Positions 9,442-19,717 of a stretch of DNA of 64,000 bases are shown here, one piece after another. Source of the DNA: Prochlorococcus sp. AG-412-J13. Lineage in GTDB: Bacteria; Cyanobacteriota; Cyanobacteriia; PCC-6307; Cyanobiaceae. The notes under the pieces are model-generated. The model worked only from the letters and a program-made list of their open reading frames with translations. It did not search any database and was not told the DNA's origin. Made by a program: the position numbers and the translations under genes. The DNA lies in assembly GCA_003214815.1 (NCBI GenBank), contig QCLE01000001.1:62001-126000 (forward strand), in the 5' to 3' direction. The stretch's first letter is position 1, and each line of letters starts with the position of its first letter.

Positions 9442-9656
9442 AATTAAAGTTGCAGTAAAATTACGTGACGGTTGATTAATGGTCACCTAAATAGTTCAGT
9501 ACGGATATTACAAGGGAAAGGACCGTAAAAGATAGAACTTTTACATCCTCGAAACAACCCGTAGCGTTTTAGATTTTTAAAAACTTGAATTATTGTAAGC
9601 TATTACACTATTTTTAATGATTAAGATTACAAAAAAATACAAATTAAAAAATTTTT

Positions 9657-10913
9657 TTAATTATTTACTGAAATAATTTGAGTTATTAATTTATTTGCTA
9701 AATCAATCTTTGATGTTTTTTTTATATAATGCTCCATATAGCTTGTATCAAAAAGCCAACCTTCATTTTGCGCTAAAAAACCAAATCCTTGGCCTTCAAG
9801 ATCAATTGGATTCGCGAATAAATAATCACAACCTTTTTGAATAATCTTTTCTTTAATTGATATTCTTGCTTCTTCAATAGATCCTGTAAAAGCGCAAAAG
9901 CCAACAAAAACTTGGTTATCTTTTTTTGATTCACTAAATGTTTTTAAAATATCTGGGACTAACTCAAAATTTTTATTTAAGTAATCATTAATTTTATTTT
10001 TGGGAATTTTAGATGAAGTTTCAGAGTTTATCTTGAAATCAGATACTGCTGCATTCATGAAAAAATAATCACAATTTGATATCTCATTATTAAGTGCCCT
10101 AATTAAATCAAAACTAGTTTCAATTTCATATCTTTTTATTCCATCAGTAAGATTTTTATCTATTTTCAGAGGCCCATGGACATATTTTACTTGTGCTCCT
10201 CTGAACCTTGCTACTTGAGAAAGAAGTAGGCCCATAGCTCCAGAACTTTTGTTAGTAATGTGTCTTGCCGCATCAATTTTCTCTGAGGTGCAACCTCCAG
10301 TTATTAAAATTTTTTTATTAAGTAAATCTTTGCGATATGCATTTTGTTTGTGTGAAGCTATAAATTCAAGAGCCAATTGAATTAGATCATTTGGTGGTAT
10401 CTTACCGATGCCCATAGCATCACACGCTAAGAGGCCTTCACTTGGTTGCAAAGACAAAACATTTTCGTAATTCTGTAAATTTTCATAATTTTTTTGGATA
10501 GCTTTATTTAGCCACATTTGTGTATTCATTGCTGGTGCAACAATAATTGGCTTTATATTTGCTATTAAAATACTTGGAATCAATCCCTCTGCATTTCCAG
10601 TTACCCATTTTGCTAATGTTGTTGCTGTTAAAGGGGCAATGATTAAAATATCAGCCCAATTGCTTAGTTCTATGTGAAGAGGTGTTGATTGACTATTTGA
10701 CCATTGATCATTTTCTAAAATGCAAGGGTTTCTACTTAAGATAGAGAGAGAAAGCGGCTTTATTAATTTTTCTGCATTTTTAGATAAAACGCATCTTATT
10801 TCATAATTTTCTTTCGCTAATTGGCTAACTAATAATGGAATTCTTACAGCTGCAATACTCCCAGTTATTAATAAAAGAACCTTTATTTTGGAGTCCGTAT
10901 TTTTAGTTTTCAT
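9657..10913 (-). CDS. coaBC: Bifunctional phosphopantothenoylcysteine decarboxylase / phosphopantothenate-cysteine ligase
   Basis: A 418-residue bifunctional coenzyme A biosynthesis enzyme. The N-terminal flavoprotein (CoaC) half has LLLITGSIAA, the PAMNTQMW substrate loop and the EGLLACDAMGIGK flap carrying the catalytic Cys; the C-terminal CoaB half starts with KILITGGCTSEKIDAARHITNKSSGAMG, the nucleotide-binding region. Its start overlaps the end of the upstream small gene by 11 bp, so the two are translated together. Confidence 0.95.
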   Translation of the reverse strand: MKTKNTDSKIKVLLLITGSIAAVRIPLLVSQLAKENYEIRCVLSKNAEKLIKPLSLSILSRNPCILENDQWSNSQSTPLHIELSNWADILIIAPLTATTLAKWVTGNAEGLIPSILIANIKPIIVAPAMNTQMWLNKAIQKNYENLQNYENVLSLQPSEGLLACDAMGIGKIPPNDLIQLALEFIASHKQNAYRKDLLNKKILITGGCTSEKIDAARHITNKSSGAMGLLLSQVARFRGAQVKYVHGPLKIDKNLTDGIKRYEIETSFDLIRALNNEISNCDYFFMNAAVSDFKINSETSSKIPKNKINDYLNKNFELVPDILKTFSESKKDNQVFVGFCAFTGSIEEARISIKEKIIQKGCDYLFANPIDLEGQGFGFLAQNEGWLFDTSYMEHYIKKTSKIDLANKLITQIISVNN

Positions 10914-11124
10914 CGAAAGGTTCTTGATCGAGGAGATGGATATAATTAGTTGTTAATTCAGGTCTATTGATTGCAAGAGCCCTCAGTAAGTGCCAGTCTT
11001 TTAAACCATCAAATGGAGTATTATAGTTATCTTCCTCTAGCCTTTTAGCAAGCTCAAGGGTCATTTCTTCATTAAAAGAATTTACTAGTTCCTCACTTAT
11101 TTTATTTTCAGAAACGAATTTCAT
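10903..11124 (-). CDS. Conserved cyanobacterial small protein, DUF2555 family
   Basis: A 73-residue acidic protein. LAKRLEEDNYNTPFDGLKDWHLLRALAINRPEL matches, from memory, the short cyanobacterial DUF2555 family. No membrane segment or catalytic motif is visible. It overlaps coaBC by 11 bp and is divergent from the next genes across a 216-bp gap (11125-11340) in which I see only A+T-rich sequence. Function unknown. Confidence 0.8.
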   Translation of the reverse strand: MKFVSENKISEELVNSFNEEMTLELAKRLEEDNYNTPFDGLKDWHLLRALAINRPELTTNYIHLLDQEPFDEN

Positions 11125-11340
11125 ATTGATTCAAGCCAATATATTCTAATAATAAAGCCTCAAGTAATTATTTAAAATTGATATAAGTATTAAGTACATA
11201 TTTTCAAGGATATGAAAATTTTCAATATTCATAATCTTTTCAAATTGTTGTAGGTCATATATCTTCATTCACAGTCATAAATATGCAAACTCTCCTTTTC
11301 AAAAATATTTTCTCTTAAAGTATTATTTAAAATTTATATC

Positions 11341-11541
11341 ATGTTGCAAACGAAAAGAGAGCAAGTCATTAGTCACATACGCTATTTAAGACAAGAGCTC
11401 AGAGAAATGCATCTAGGAATAAAAGAAGATGACCTTTTTCCTGAACCGGGTGAATTAAGAGGCTTAATGGCTCAGCTGGAAGCATTACTTGAATTAATAG
11501 ATGGAAATACTAAAATTCAATCAAACTCTGAAGCAGCTTAA
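11341..11541 (+). CDS. Conserved hypothetical, 66 residues
   Basis: A short soluble, mostly helical protein with charged heptad-like spacing (KREQVISHIRYLRQELREMH), a PEPGELRGL turn and a second helix LMAQLEALLELID. I do not assign it to a named family. The ATG follows a long A+T-rich leader. It is 11 bp upstream of the ycf20-like gene, so the two form a likely pair. Confidence 0.72.
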   Translation: MLQTKREQVISHIRYLRQELREMHLGIKEDDLFPEPGELRGLMAQLEALLELIDGNTKIQSNSEAA

Positions 11542-11552
11542 TTTAATGCAAA

Positions 11553-11894
11553 ATGGTTGTTAAACCTCAAAAGACAAAATTTCAGCTAAAAATTGTGGAA
11601 AATATTCAGACATTAAGTATTTGGGCTAATAATCCATGGCGAAGATATTCAATATCATTGATTACACTTTTAATTGGCTACTTTTTTGGAAGTTCTCTTG
11701 GGATGATAAGTGCCGTTGTGGAACTCATGGATCCTGTGGCTGCTTTCTTATCAGTAGTTTTTATCGAAATTTTAATAGTTCTAAGAAGAAATTTTAGATT
11801 TGAAAGAAAAAAGAAATTTTTAGTACTTTTATTAGATTCTTTAAGATTAGGATTATTTTATGGCTTTTTTACTGAAAGTCTTAAGTTGCTATAA
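11553..11894 (+). CDS. ycf20: Ycf20-like membrane protein (DUF565)
   Basis: A 113-residue protein. NNPWRRYSISLITLLIGYFFGSSLG followed by a long second hydrophobic segment (DPVAAFLSVVFIEILIVL) and a basic loop with FERKKKFLVLLLDSLRLGLFYGFF is the Ycf20/DUF565 pattern. In plants Ycf20 homologues affect non-photochemical quenching; the cyanobacterial role is not settled. It ends two bases before the convergent pyrB stop. Confidence 0.8.
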   Translation: MVVKPQKTKFQLKIVENIQTLSIWANNPWRRYSISLITLLIGYFFGSSLGMISAVVELMDPVAAFLSVVFIEILIVLRRNFRFERKKKFLVLLLDSLRLGLFYGFFTESLKLL

Positions 11895-11896
11895 AT

Positions 11897-12913
11897 TTAT
11901 TTGTTGTATTTCTGTAATAGATAAAGCAAAGCCATTCTTATAGGGATTCCATTTGCAACTTGATTATTAATTAAGCAATTAGGATATCGATCTACCACTT
12001 TACTACTTATTTCAATATCTCTGTTAATGGGACCAGGATGGAGTATTGGAATCTCTTTATTATTCAAAGATAATTTCTCTGGGGTTAAGCCATAATCCAA
12101 ACTATATGAATCAATGCTACTTAGTAAATTCTCCATCATTCTCTCTTTCTGGAGTCTTAAAACAATAATCGCATCTGCAATTTTTATTGATTCTTCCAAT
12201 GATCTAGAAATTGTTATGGAGCCTCTTGATTTAACAGGATCTTGTATTTGATTTGGCGCGGGGGTTTTTAAAAAATTGATGAATTCATCAGGTATCAATG
12301 TCTTAGGACCACATAAGATTATTTCTGCGCCAAATGCACTCAAAGCCCAAAGATTTGATCTTGCAACCCTTGAATGATAAACGTCTCCAATTATTAAAAT
12401 TTTTTTGGAATTTAAAACTTCTGGATTCAGTGTTTTTTTGGAAAAGAATTTTATCAATGTATAGACGTCAAGCAATCCTTGGCTAGGGTGACTATGTAAT
12501 CCATCTCCCGCATTAAGAACGGAAGTCTTGGAATTTATTTCATCAAGTTTCTTAGCGATCTCAAAGGTTATGTAACTTGATGAATGTCTGATAACTAATG
12601 TATCTGCCCCCATAGCAGAATAAGTTATGGCTGTATCAATTATTGTTTCTCCTTTTGATAAAGAACTAGAGGATGGTGCAAACGTTTGGACATCAGCAGA
12701 AAGCCTTTTTGCTGCAAGCTCAAAACTATTTTTTGTTCTTGTACTAGCTTCAAAAAATAAAGAAGTTACCAAAGTCCCTTGTAAGGCCGGTATCTTTTTC
12801 GTTCCTGCATTCTTTAGTGCATCAAATCTATTAGCTAATTCAAATACTGACTCATAATCTTTAATCGAAAAATTAGCTAGTGTGTGGATATGTTTATGAG
12901 GCCAAATTTGCAT
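11897..12913 (-). CDS. pyrB: Aspartate carbamoyltransferase catalytic subunit
   Basis: A 338-residue enzyme of pyrimidine synthesis condensing carbamoyl phosphate and aspartate. The carbamoyl-phosphate loop STRT is at residues 57-60, followed by [12 protein letters not shown], the [12 protein letters not shown] motif and [11 protein letters not shown] near the C-terminus. No regulatory subunit lies nearby, as in other cyanobacteria. It is 21 bp downstream of the glycosylase gene on the same strand. Confidence 0.97.
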   Translation of the reverse strand: MQIWPHKHIHTLANFSIKDYESVFELANRFDALKNAGTKKIPALQGTLVTSLFFEASTRTKNSFELAAKRLSADVQTFAPSSSSLSKGETIIDTAITYSAMGADTLVIRHSSSYITFEIAKKLDEINSKTSVLNAGDGLHSHPSQGLLDVYTLIKFFSKKTLNPEVLNSKKILIIGDVYHSRVARSNLWALSAFGAEIILCGPKTLIPDEFINFLKTPAPNQIQDPVKSRGSITISRSLEESIKIADAIIVLRLQKERMMENLLSSIDSYSLDYGLTPEKLSLNNKEIPILHPGPINRDIEISSKVVDRYPNCLINNQVANGIPIRMALLYLLQKYNK

Positions 12914-12934
12914 TACGCTAAAAAAGATAAATGA

Positions 12935-13543
12935 TTATTGAAATTTAGGTGTTCTGTTACCTTTTAATTTTTTACTTACACTCCTACTATTTTTGAGATA
13001 CCAACGCCATTTTATATTTTTTGCCTTTGATATGCCAATTCTCGTAGTTTGAATAAGATCTTTTTTTTCTAGAGTGGAGTCTCTTGGAGAAATCCACAAA
13101 GATTTGTTATTAAGAACTTCAAGTGAGTTAAATGAAATGTCTACACTGAATGTCTTAGTAACTAGGCCAGGTCCAGAAGCTAATCTTTCATTCTTTTTAG
13201 AGATAAAAACTGATCTAATTAATACACCACTCGCAAAATTTTCTTTATCAGTAACTATGTTTAAACAATGATGAATGCCATATGATTTGTAAATATAAAA
13301 TGTTCCAGGTTTGCCAAATAATGATTTATTTGATTTAGTCATTTTGCGGTAGCCATGACAGGCCTCTTCTTCCTGTGAATAAGCTTCAGTTTCAACAATA
13401 ACCCCCTTAACTTGATCTTTCTCATTATTTTTTTTTATGAGGTAACAGCCTATTAAATCAGGGGCAACAAGTTTAGAGTGCCGATAAAAAAAATTTTTTG
13501 GAAATAATTCTTCTTCTATTTTTAAATATTTATCTAATAACAT
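12935..13543 (-). CDS. 3-methyladenine DNA glycosylase (AAG/MPG type)
   Basis: A 202-residue base-excision repair enzyme of the mammalian-type alkyladenine glycosylase family. Features are APDLIGCYL, VETEAYSQEEEACHGYR with the catalytic Glu, the GKPGTFYIYKSYGIHHCLNIV core and the VLIRSV / LASGPGLVTKTFSVD segments. The C-terminus ends with a basic tail. The 147-bp gap up to the divergent gatC should hold both promoters. Confidence 0.93.
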   Translation of the reverse strand: MLLDKYLKIEEELFPKNFFYRHSKLVAPDLIGCYLIKKNNEKDQVKGVIVETEAYSQEEEACHGYRKMTKSNKSLFGKPGTFYIYKSYGIHHCLNIVTDKENFASGVLIRSVFISKKNERLASGPGLVTKTFSVDISFNSLEVLNNKSLWISPRDSTLEKKDLIQTTRIGISKAKNIKWRWYLKNSRSVSKKLKGNRTPKFQ

Positions 13544-13690
13544 ACTAAGCTTTGAAAAATAATTAAGGCTATTAATTGATATTGATTTTCAAAAAGATGT
13601 GATTATTTTTTTTAATTATTTGAAATTCCAAGAATATATAAATAAGATGTTCTTAATAAACTATGATTTAACAAGAAAAAATTTAAAGCT

Positions 13691-13984
13691 ATGACAAAAA
13701 TAACTAAAGAGGAAGTAAAAAAAGTTGCTCATTTAGCTAGATTAGAACTTAACGAGAATGAAATTAATAATCATGCAGAACAATTAGAAAAGATATTGGA
13801 TTATATAAGACAACTTGAAAAAATTGATACAGATGACGTTCCCTGTACAACGAGAGCTATAGAGGTCATAAATGTATTTAGAAAAGACGAAAAGAAAAAT
13901 TTTGATTGTAATGATGAGCTTTTAGAATTAGGCCCATCGAGAGAGGATAAATACTTTAAAGTACCTAAAATTATTAATGAATGA
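13691..13984 (+). CDS. gatC: Glutamyl-tRNA(Gln)/Asp-tRNA(Asn) amidotransferase subunit C
   Basis: A 97-residue subunit of GatCAB, which amidates misacylated Glu-tRNA(Gln). The N-terminus ITKEEVKKVAHLARLELNENE and the middle LEKILDYIRQLEKIDTDDV are the family signature, and the C-terminus has the usual REDKYFKVPKII. GatA and GatB are not in this window. It is convergent with crtR, one base apart. Confidence 0.96.
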   Translation: MTKITKEEVKKVAHLARLELNENEINNHAEQLEKILDYIRQLEKIDTDDVPCTTRAIEVINVFRKDEKKNFDCNDELLELGPSREDKYFKVPKIINE

Positions 13985-13985
13985 G

Positions 13986-15008
13986 TTAGTTGCTTCCTAT
14001 AAATGTTTTATTGACTATCTTTAATAAAAATTTTTTTATTTTATAGCCTGGATATAAATTTATGATTTTTCTTATTTTCCCCCTCTTTTTGCTATGACTC
14101 CTTACACCTATTAATAAATCATAAATAAAGTTAAAAATGTCTTCTTTACTTTCAAATATCCCAACCCTTTGAGGGGACCCTTTTTTATCTAGTAATGGCT
14201 TAGTTTTTTCATAGGCTACTTTATACTCAAACCAAGGAATGGAAGGCCAAAGATGATGAATGAGATGGTAATTTTGACCCATTATTAATAAATTCATAAA
14301 TTTGCTTGGATAAACTCGAGAATTTATCCATTTATTTCTCGATCGAAAAGGTCTATGAGGTAAATAATCAAAAAATATTCCTAAAGTTACTCCTACCATT
14401 AATGCTGGGCCGAACCATAGATTATAGATTAAATTCATAAAGTCAAATTTCAAACCTGCCAGGATGATTGTAATGAATATCGATCTTTCAATTCCCCATT
14501 GTAGTAATTCATATCTTCGCCAAAGTTTTCTTTGAAAGAAAAATAACTCATGATAAAAAAATCTTGGAGCAATTAGCCAAATTGGACCAAAAGTACTGAC
14601 AATATGATCTGGATCATTTTTTGGGTGATTTACGTGAATATGATGTTGTAAATGAACTCTCGTAAAAACTGGGAAGCTAAACCCTAATAGAATTGCTGAG
14701 CCATGACCCATTGCTTGATTTATCCAAGGAACTGGATGAGCAGCTTTATGACAAGCATCATGAATTACAGTGCCTTCAATATGTAAAGCAAAAAATGCAG
14801 TGGCTACAAGTAAAGGTAAAGGCCAAACGCCTCTATACCACTGCCATATGCTAAGAAAAGCGAGAAAATAACCGCCAAAAAATAAACCTAATGTTGGATT
14901 CCAAAAACTTGGCGGATCTAGGTAATTCTTAATCTCTTTTTGCCAATTAAATGTTTTCGAAGAATTAGTATTTTTCGTTGTATTTTTACTGGTTAAGTTT
15001 GAAATCGT
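13986..15008 (-). CDS. crtR: Beta-carotene hydroxylase; full-length frame lacks ATG/GTG/TTG start (ACG or ATT)
   Basis: Membrane di-iron hydroxylase making zeaxanthin from beta-carotene. The first ATG (14709-14711) gives only 241 residues and would remove the first histidine box, but the frame stays open upstream to a TAA at 15009-15011 and codes for clearly conserved sequence: FNWQKEIKNYLDPPSFWNP, two hydrophobic segments, then HDACH. Counting from ACG at 15006-15008 the protein has 340 residues with His boxes HDACH (83-87), HLQHH (119-123) and HLIHH (248-252). There is no ATG, GTG or TTG in these 99 codons. The start is therefore ACG or the next codon ATT, or the base call at 15007 differs from a true ATG. 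Confidence 0.88.
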   Translation of the reverse strand, partial: TISNLTSKNTTKNTNSSKTFNWQKEIKNYLDPPSFWNPTLGLFFGGYFLAFLSIWQWYRGVWPLPLLVATAFFALHIEGTVIHDACHKAAHPVPWINQAMGHGSAILLGFSFPVFTRVHLQHHIHVNHPKNDPDHIVSTFGPIWLIAPRFFYHELFFFQRKLWRRYELLQWGIERSIFITIILAGLKFDFMNLIYNLWFGPALMVGVTLGIFFDYLPHRPFRSRNKWINSRVYPSKFMNLLIMGQNYHLIHHLWPSIPWFEYKVAYEKTKPLLDKKGSPQRVGIFESKEDIFNFIYDLLIGVRSHSKKRGKIRKIINLYPGYKIKKFLLKIVNKTFIGSN

Positions 15009-15173
15009 TTATTATATTCTTTAAATAATATAACTAATATTGTAAGTTGATTGCATGCTCAAATATAAAAAATTTCTTTTAAGAGATATTCAATTTAATT
15101 TAATGTGTCAAATTAATCATCTTAAGAAAAAAATTTTTTAAAATAAACCTCTTTCAATTATTATTTAATTTGA

Positions 15174-15255
15174 GCGGTCGTGGCGGAATTGGTAGACGCG
15201 CGAGTTTTAGGTACTCGTATCTTCGGGTGTGGGAGTTCAAGTCTCCCCGACCGCA
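15174..15255 (+). tRNA. tRNA-Leu (anticodon UAG)
   Basis: An 82-nt gene with acceptor stem GCGGTCG/CGACCGC and discriminator A, D arm GCGGAATTGGTAGACGC, anticodon stem CGAGT/ACTCG with loop TTTAGGT (anticodon TAG), a long variable arm as expected for tRNA-Leu, and T arm GGGAG-TTCAAGT-CTCCC. CCA is not encoded. Confidence 0.97.
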
Positions 15256-15327
15256 CTTAAGGGAATTCTGATAGAAAGTTTGTTTATTTATAACAACTTC
15301 TTATAATTTGTTTAGGTAGTTAATTTA

Positions 15328-15777
15328 ATGAATAGTTTGATATTTTATTTAGGAACTTTTTATATTTTAATTGGAACCATTTTTTTATCTGTACCGATAA
15401 TTTATCTTGAGCTCGGCAAACCAAAAGACTTAATAAAAGCTTTTTTAAACTTATTAATAGGTTTGATATTGATAATTAATAATAAAAAAATAGATGAATC
15501 ATTTTTTGTAATTTTCCTCTTCTTAACAGTACTAGTAATTTTCTATATAGTAGAGCTTTTTTTATCAAGATGGTACCAATTGACAGATAAAGAAAAGCAA
15601 AAATTAACTACCTTTTTGGAATTTAAAAATAACTTTTCGAAAATATTAGAAGCTATTAATCTTGGATTTGGTAATTTTATGAAACCTTCAAATTTTTTTA
15701 AATTTGGTAGAAATAATAAAAATACAACCCAAAAAAAGTGGGTAAGAAATGATAAAAATGATAATATAAAAGTCTGA
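15328..15777 (+). CDS. Ycf66-like membrane protein
   Basis: A 149-residue protein with three or so N-terminal hydrophobic segments (about 5-27, 37-50 and 56-75) and a basic, Asn/Lys-rich C-terminal tail. The arrangement and ELGKPKDLIKAFLNLLIGLILI fit the Ycf66 family as I recall it. The function of Ycf66 is not known. It lies between tRNA-Leu and ileS on the same strand. Confidence 0.68.
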   Translation: MNSLIFYLGTFYILIGTIFLSVPIIYLELGKPKDLIKAFLNLLIGLILIINNKKIDESFFVIFLFLTVLVIFYIVELFLSRWYQLTDKEKQKLTTFLEFKNNFSKILEAINLGFGNFMKPSNFFKFGRNNKNTTQKKWVRNDKNDNIKV

Positions 15778-15897
15778 AATCAAATAAATTGGTTATTTGA
15801 AACATCCCAACAAACTACAGGTCAATTAAGAAAGAATATAATGAATTAGATTTATTAAAATAATTCTTTTGATCACCAATATTTCTTCTATCGTCGT

Positions 15898-18804
15898 ATG
15901 AAATCTCAAAATAGCAAAGAACAAAAATCAGACTTTTCTTATAAAGAAACTTTAAATTTACTTAAAACTGACTTCTCAATGCGTGCTAACTCAGTTTTAA
16001 GAGAACCTGAAATTCAGAATTTTTGGGCTAACAATAATATTGATTTCCAATTAGGTTCAAGCAACTCAGGAGAAATATTTACATTACATGATGGCCCTCC
16101 TTATGCAAATGGAGCGCTTCATATGGGTCATGCTCTTAATAAAGTTTTAAAAGACATAATAAATAAGTATAAAACCTTAAGAGGATTTAGGGTTCATTAC
16201 GTGCCTGGTTGGGACTGTCATGGATTACCTATAGAATTAAAAGTTCTTCAGAATTTAAAATCTGATGAAAGAAAGAATCTTGACACTCTAAATCTCAGAA
16301 AAAAAGCAACAGAATATGCCCATATCCAAATTAATAATCAAATGGAGGGTTTTAAAAGGTGGGGCATATGGGGAGATTGGGATAACCCTTACTTAACTCT
16401 TAAGAAAAGTTATGAATCTGCTCAGATTGGAGTATTTGGGAAAATGTTTTTAAATGGCTATATATATCGAGGTCTTAAACCTGTGCATTGGAGCCCCAGT
16501 TCGAGGACTGCACTTGCAGAAGCAGAATTAGAATATCCTGATGAACATTATTCAAAAAGTATTTATGTTTCTTTAAAAATCACTAAAATATCTGAAGAAA
16601 TTCTATTAAATTTCATCCAAGAAAATATTAATATCAAAAAAGATTTTTTTCAAAATAATTCTTTCATAACTATATGGACTACTACTCCTTGGACTATACC
16701 TGCAAATGAAGCAGTTGCAGTAAATCCAAAAATAAAGTACGTTTTTGCTATTGATGAAGAGGAAAGAATTTACCTTTTTGCAAAAGATTTATCTTCTGAA
16801 ATAAGTAAGAAATTTAATAAAGATTTCAAGGTGCTTTTAGAGGTTAAAGGCTCTAAACTGGAAAATATTGAATATAAACATCCCTCTAAGAATAAAAATT
16901 GCAGAATTGTAATTGGAGGAGATTATATTACTACAGAATCAGGTACAGGAATTGTTCATACTGCGCCTGGTCATGGGATAGATGATTTTAATGTGGGTCA
17001 AAGATATGATTTGCCAATAACATGTGTTGTTGATGAAAAAGGTAACTTAAATGAATATTCTGGTCAATTCAAAGGATCAAATGTGTTGAAAGACGCAAAT
17101 GATTTAATTATTGAATATTTAATGGTAAATAATTTGCTTCTATTACAAGAAAACTATAAGCATAGATATCCGTATGATTGGAGAACCAAAAAACCAACTA
17201 TTTTTAGGGCAACAGAACAATGGTTCGCATCTGTAAATGGCTTTAGATCATCTGCATTAAATGCAATCGAAGATGTCGAATGGATGCCAGCTACTGGGAA
17301 GAAAAGAATTTATTCTATGGTTGTTGGTAGAGGTGATTGGTGTATTTCTAGACAAAGGTCATGGGGAGTCCCAATTCCAGTTTTTTATAAAAAAAATGGT
17401 AATGATATTCTCCTTAACAGCGAGATAATTAATCATATTCAAGAACTTTTTAGTGAACATGGAGCAGATATTTGGTGGGATTGGGATGTTAAGAATCTAT
17501 TGCCAGAAAATTATGCAAAAGAATCGGATCTATGGAAAAAAGGGACAGATACAATGGATGTTTGGTTCGATTCAGGATCTAGCTGGGCAGCAGTATGTGA
17601 ACTAAGAAGTGAATTAAAGTATCCAGCTGATCTTTATTTAGAGGGCTCAGATCAACATCGAGGATGGTTCCAGTCTTCTTTGCTGACATCTGTTGCAGTC
17701 AACAATAAACCTCCATATAAGAAAGTTTTAACTCACGGTTTTGCACTTGATGAAAACGGAAGAAAAATGAGCAAATCTTTAGGCAATGTTGTTGATCCAA
17801 ATATAATTATTAATGGAGGTAATAATAAAAAAACTGAACCTGCTTATGGCGCTGATGTTTTAAGGCTATGGGTAAGCTCTGTAGATTATTCAGTAGATGT
17901 TCCAATTGGTTCAAACATACTAAAGCAACTTTCAGACGTTTACAGAAAAGTTCGTAATACCGCAAGATATCTTCTAGGTAATATTCATGATTATGATCCT
18001 AAAATTGATAGTTTTGAAATTGATCAATTGCCTCTCTTAGATCAATGGATGTTAGGCAGATTAGTTGAGATTACAGATCAAATATCAAATGCTTATGAAA
18101 ATTATGAATTTTCAAAATTTTTCCAAATCTTACAAAGTTTTTGCGTTGTAGATTTATCAAATTTTTATTTGGATATTGCAAAGGATAGGTTATATGTAAG
18201 TTCTAAATCACAATTTAGGAGAAGATCATGTCAGTTTGTCATGTCAAAAGTTGTTGAAAGTTTAGCTGTACTTATTTCTCCAGTGCTTTGTCATATGGCT
18301 GAAGATATTTGGCAAAATATTCCATATTCAACAGAAGAAAAATCAGTATTTCAAAGAGGATGGCCAATATTTTCGCAGTCATGGAAAAATCAAATTCTTA
18401 ATGAGCACATTGCAAATTTAAGAAATTTGAGAGTTGAAATTAACAAGGCTATAGAAGGATGTAGGAACAAACAAATAATTGGAGCAGCTTTAGAAACTGA
18501 AGTTAATTATTTACCTGAAGATAAAGTTGTAAAAGATTCACTGACTTGGCTAAAAGAATTTGGCAATCAAGATGTAGATTTATTTAGAGATTGGCTTATA
18601 GTGTCAAACTTCCAAGTAGTATCCGATTTGGTGGAGAATTCTCTGATTATCGATAACAATGCACTTGGGAAAATTCAGATAATAAAAGCTCATGGTCAAA
18701 AATGTGATAGATGTTGGCATTATCAAAAAGAAACTTTTGAAGGAATCCAAAATACAAAATTATGCAAAAGATGTTCAAATATTATTAATCTTGAATTTAC
18801 TTAA
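15898..18804 (+). CDS. ileS: Isoleucyl-tRNA synthetase
   Basis: A 968-residue class I aminoacyl-tRNA synthetase. The HIGH motif is HMGH at 75-78, KMSKS is present in [16 protein letters not shown], the editing domain has [17 protein letters not shown] and [12 protein letters not shown], and the C-terminus ends with a zinc knuckle (CDRCWHYQ ... CKRC). Length and domains are complete. It is the bacterial-type enzyme. Confidence 0.98.
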   Translation: MKSQNSKEQKSDFSYKETLNLLKTDFSMRANSVLREPEIQNFWANNNIDFQLGSSNSGEIFTLHDGPPYANGALHMGHALNKVLKDIINKYKTLRGFRVHYVPGWDCHGLPIELKVLQNLKSDERKNLDTLNLRKKATEYAHIQINNQMEGFKRWGIWGDWDNPYLTLKKSYESAQIGVFGKMFLNGYIYRGLKPVHWSPSSRTALAEAELEYPDEHYSKSIYVSLKITKISEEILLNFIQENINIKKDFFQNNSFITIWTTTPWTIPANEAVAVNPKIKYVFAIDEEERIYLFAKDLSSEISKKFNKDFKVLLEVKGSKLENIEYKHPSKNKNCRIVIGGDYITTESGTGIVHTAPGHGIDDFNVGQRYDLPITCVVDEKGNLNEYSGQFKGSNVLKDANDLIIEYLMVNNLLLLQENYKHRYPYDWRTKKPTIFRATEQWFASVNGFRSSALNAIEDVEWMPATGKKRIYSMVVGRGDWCISRQRSWGVPIPVFYKKNGNDILLNSEIINHIQELFSEHGADIWWDWDVKNLLPENYAKESDLWKKGTDTMDVWFDSGSSWAAVCELRSELKYPADLYLEGSDQHRGWFQSSLLTSVAVNNKPPYKKVLTHGFALDENGRKMSKSLGNVVDPNIIINGGNNKKTEPAYGADVLRLWVSSVDYSVDVPIGSNILKQLSDVYRKVRNTARYLLGNIHDYDPKIDSFEIDQLPLLDQWMLGRLVEITDQISNAYENYEFSKFFQILQSFCVVDLSNFYLDIAKDRLYVSSKSQFRRRSCQFVMSKVVESLAVLISPVLCHMAEDIWQNIPYSTEEKSVFQRGWPIFSQSWKNQILNEHIANLRNLRVEINKAIEGCRNKQIIGAALETEVNYLPEDKVVKDSLTWLKEFGNQDVDLFRDWLIVSNFQVVSDLVENSLIIDNNALGKIQIIKAHGQKCDRCWHYQKETFEGIQNTKLCKRCSNIINLEFT

Positions 18805-18933
18805 ATCAATTTTTTTTGATTCAAAAAGAAAACTGTGTTTTGATTTTCTCTTATAAATTATCTTCGGTTCTGTTAAAGATGCTTTATAAAATTTAAAGTT
18901 TGTAAGTATATAAGTAAATGCTATAACTTTCTT

Positions 18934-19107
18934 TTATAAATATATTTCAATTGGATGAGTAATTGAGCTACTGAAACCTTCTAAAATAAATATTTCTAAT
19001 TGTTCTTTATAATTTTCTTTTAGAATGAAACCTTCTAGTTTAAGAATCCTATTACGGAGCTGGGAACTTATTTTTTAAAGATTATTTATAAAATCAATTT
19101 CTGCCAT
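18934..19107 (-). pseudogene. Short conserved gene interrupted by an in-frame stop
   Basis: Overlapping the 3' end of the DUF3177 gene by 14 bp is an ATG (19105-19107) that reads MAEIDFINNL, then TAA at 19075-19077, then continues in the same frame for 46 more codons: KISSQLRNRILKLEG ... LEIFILEGFSSSITHPIEIYL and TAA at 18934-18936. There is no ATG, GTG or TTG after the internal stop. The tail with GFSSS recalls a short cyanobacterial protein family (from memory, unverified). The simplest reading is a Lys codon AAA changed to TAA in an otherwise intact 56-residue gene. Alternatives are a sequencing error or use of an unusual start at ATA/ATT. Confidence 0.5.
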
Positions 19108-19717
19108 TTTCGGAGAAGTAAGAGTTTCTTCCATTTTTAGTTAATTTGATTATTGACCATTGAATAAGGCCTAAAATATAGATTAATAATGAAAATAATC
19201 CTAAAAATTTTGCTATCGGCTGAGTAAAGTTAGCTCCAAAGAAAAAATTAAATAAATTTTTTATAAAAATATATAAATTTGAAGAAGGCTGAAGCCATAT
19301 TGCACACTCATCCGAATTAATAAAAGACAAGCAATTAAAGTTTTGTAAACTCTGAATTAAGAAATTGAGAGATATAAAAGTTACCGTCCATCTCCATATT
19401 TTTGTCGTTGTGGTGAGGGAGTAAGAAAAATCATATTCTCTTAATTCATCATTAATATCGTTCCAAAACCAAACTGATCCTGTCATTAATAATGTTGAAA
19501 TATTTGTTATCAAAAGAGCATAATTATACTTACCAATTAAAAGTAGAAGGCTTATAAAAAATAAAAGGGATATTTTCCAATAAATTGATAGAAGTTTATT
19601 AACTGCTTTATTTCTTTTTTTAATTGACCAGAAGGATAGAGTAACAGGAATACCAACAAGGAAAATTATTGAAAGTTGAAAGGTTAGCCAAATAGAAAGT
19701 TGATTAAAAACGTTCAA
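19094..19717 (-). CDS. DUF3177-like membrane protein
   Basis: A 207-residue protein with about five hydrophobic segments. WFWNDINDELREY, KIWRWTVT, the single-Cys segment ECAIWLQPSSN and the C-terminal FLGLFSLLIYILGLIQW...KLTKNGRN fit the cyanobacterial DUF3177 family. Function unknown. Its stop codon lies inside the start of the interrupted short gene downstream. The 122-bp gap to the divergent trmB holds both promoters. Confidence 0.78.
   Translation of the reverse strand: MNVFNQLSIWLTFQLSIIFLVGIPVTLSFWSIKKRNKAVNKLLSIYWKISLLFFISLLLLIGKYNYALLITNISTLLMTGSVWFWNDINDELREYDFSYSLTTTTKIWRWTVTFISLNFLIQSLQNFNCLSFINSDECAIWLQPSSNLYIFIKNLFNFFFGANFTQPIAKFLGLFSLLIYILGLIQWSIIKLTKNGRNSYFSENGRN

Noticed and set aside
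9442-9486. Upstream GTG start for psbO adding 15 residues
   Set aside because: It would place polar residues before the signal peptide; the internal ATG opens directly into it.
18798-18822. Terminator after ileS from AATCAA-T6-TTGATT
   Set aside because: The stem is only A+T pairs plus two G-C, with T in the loop rather than after the stem; too weak to call.
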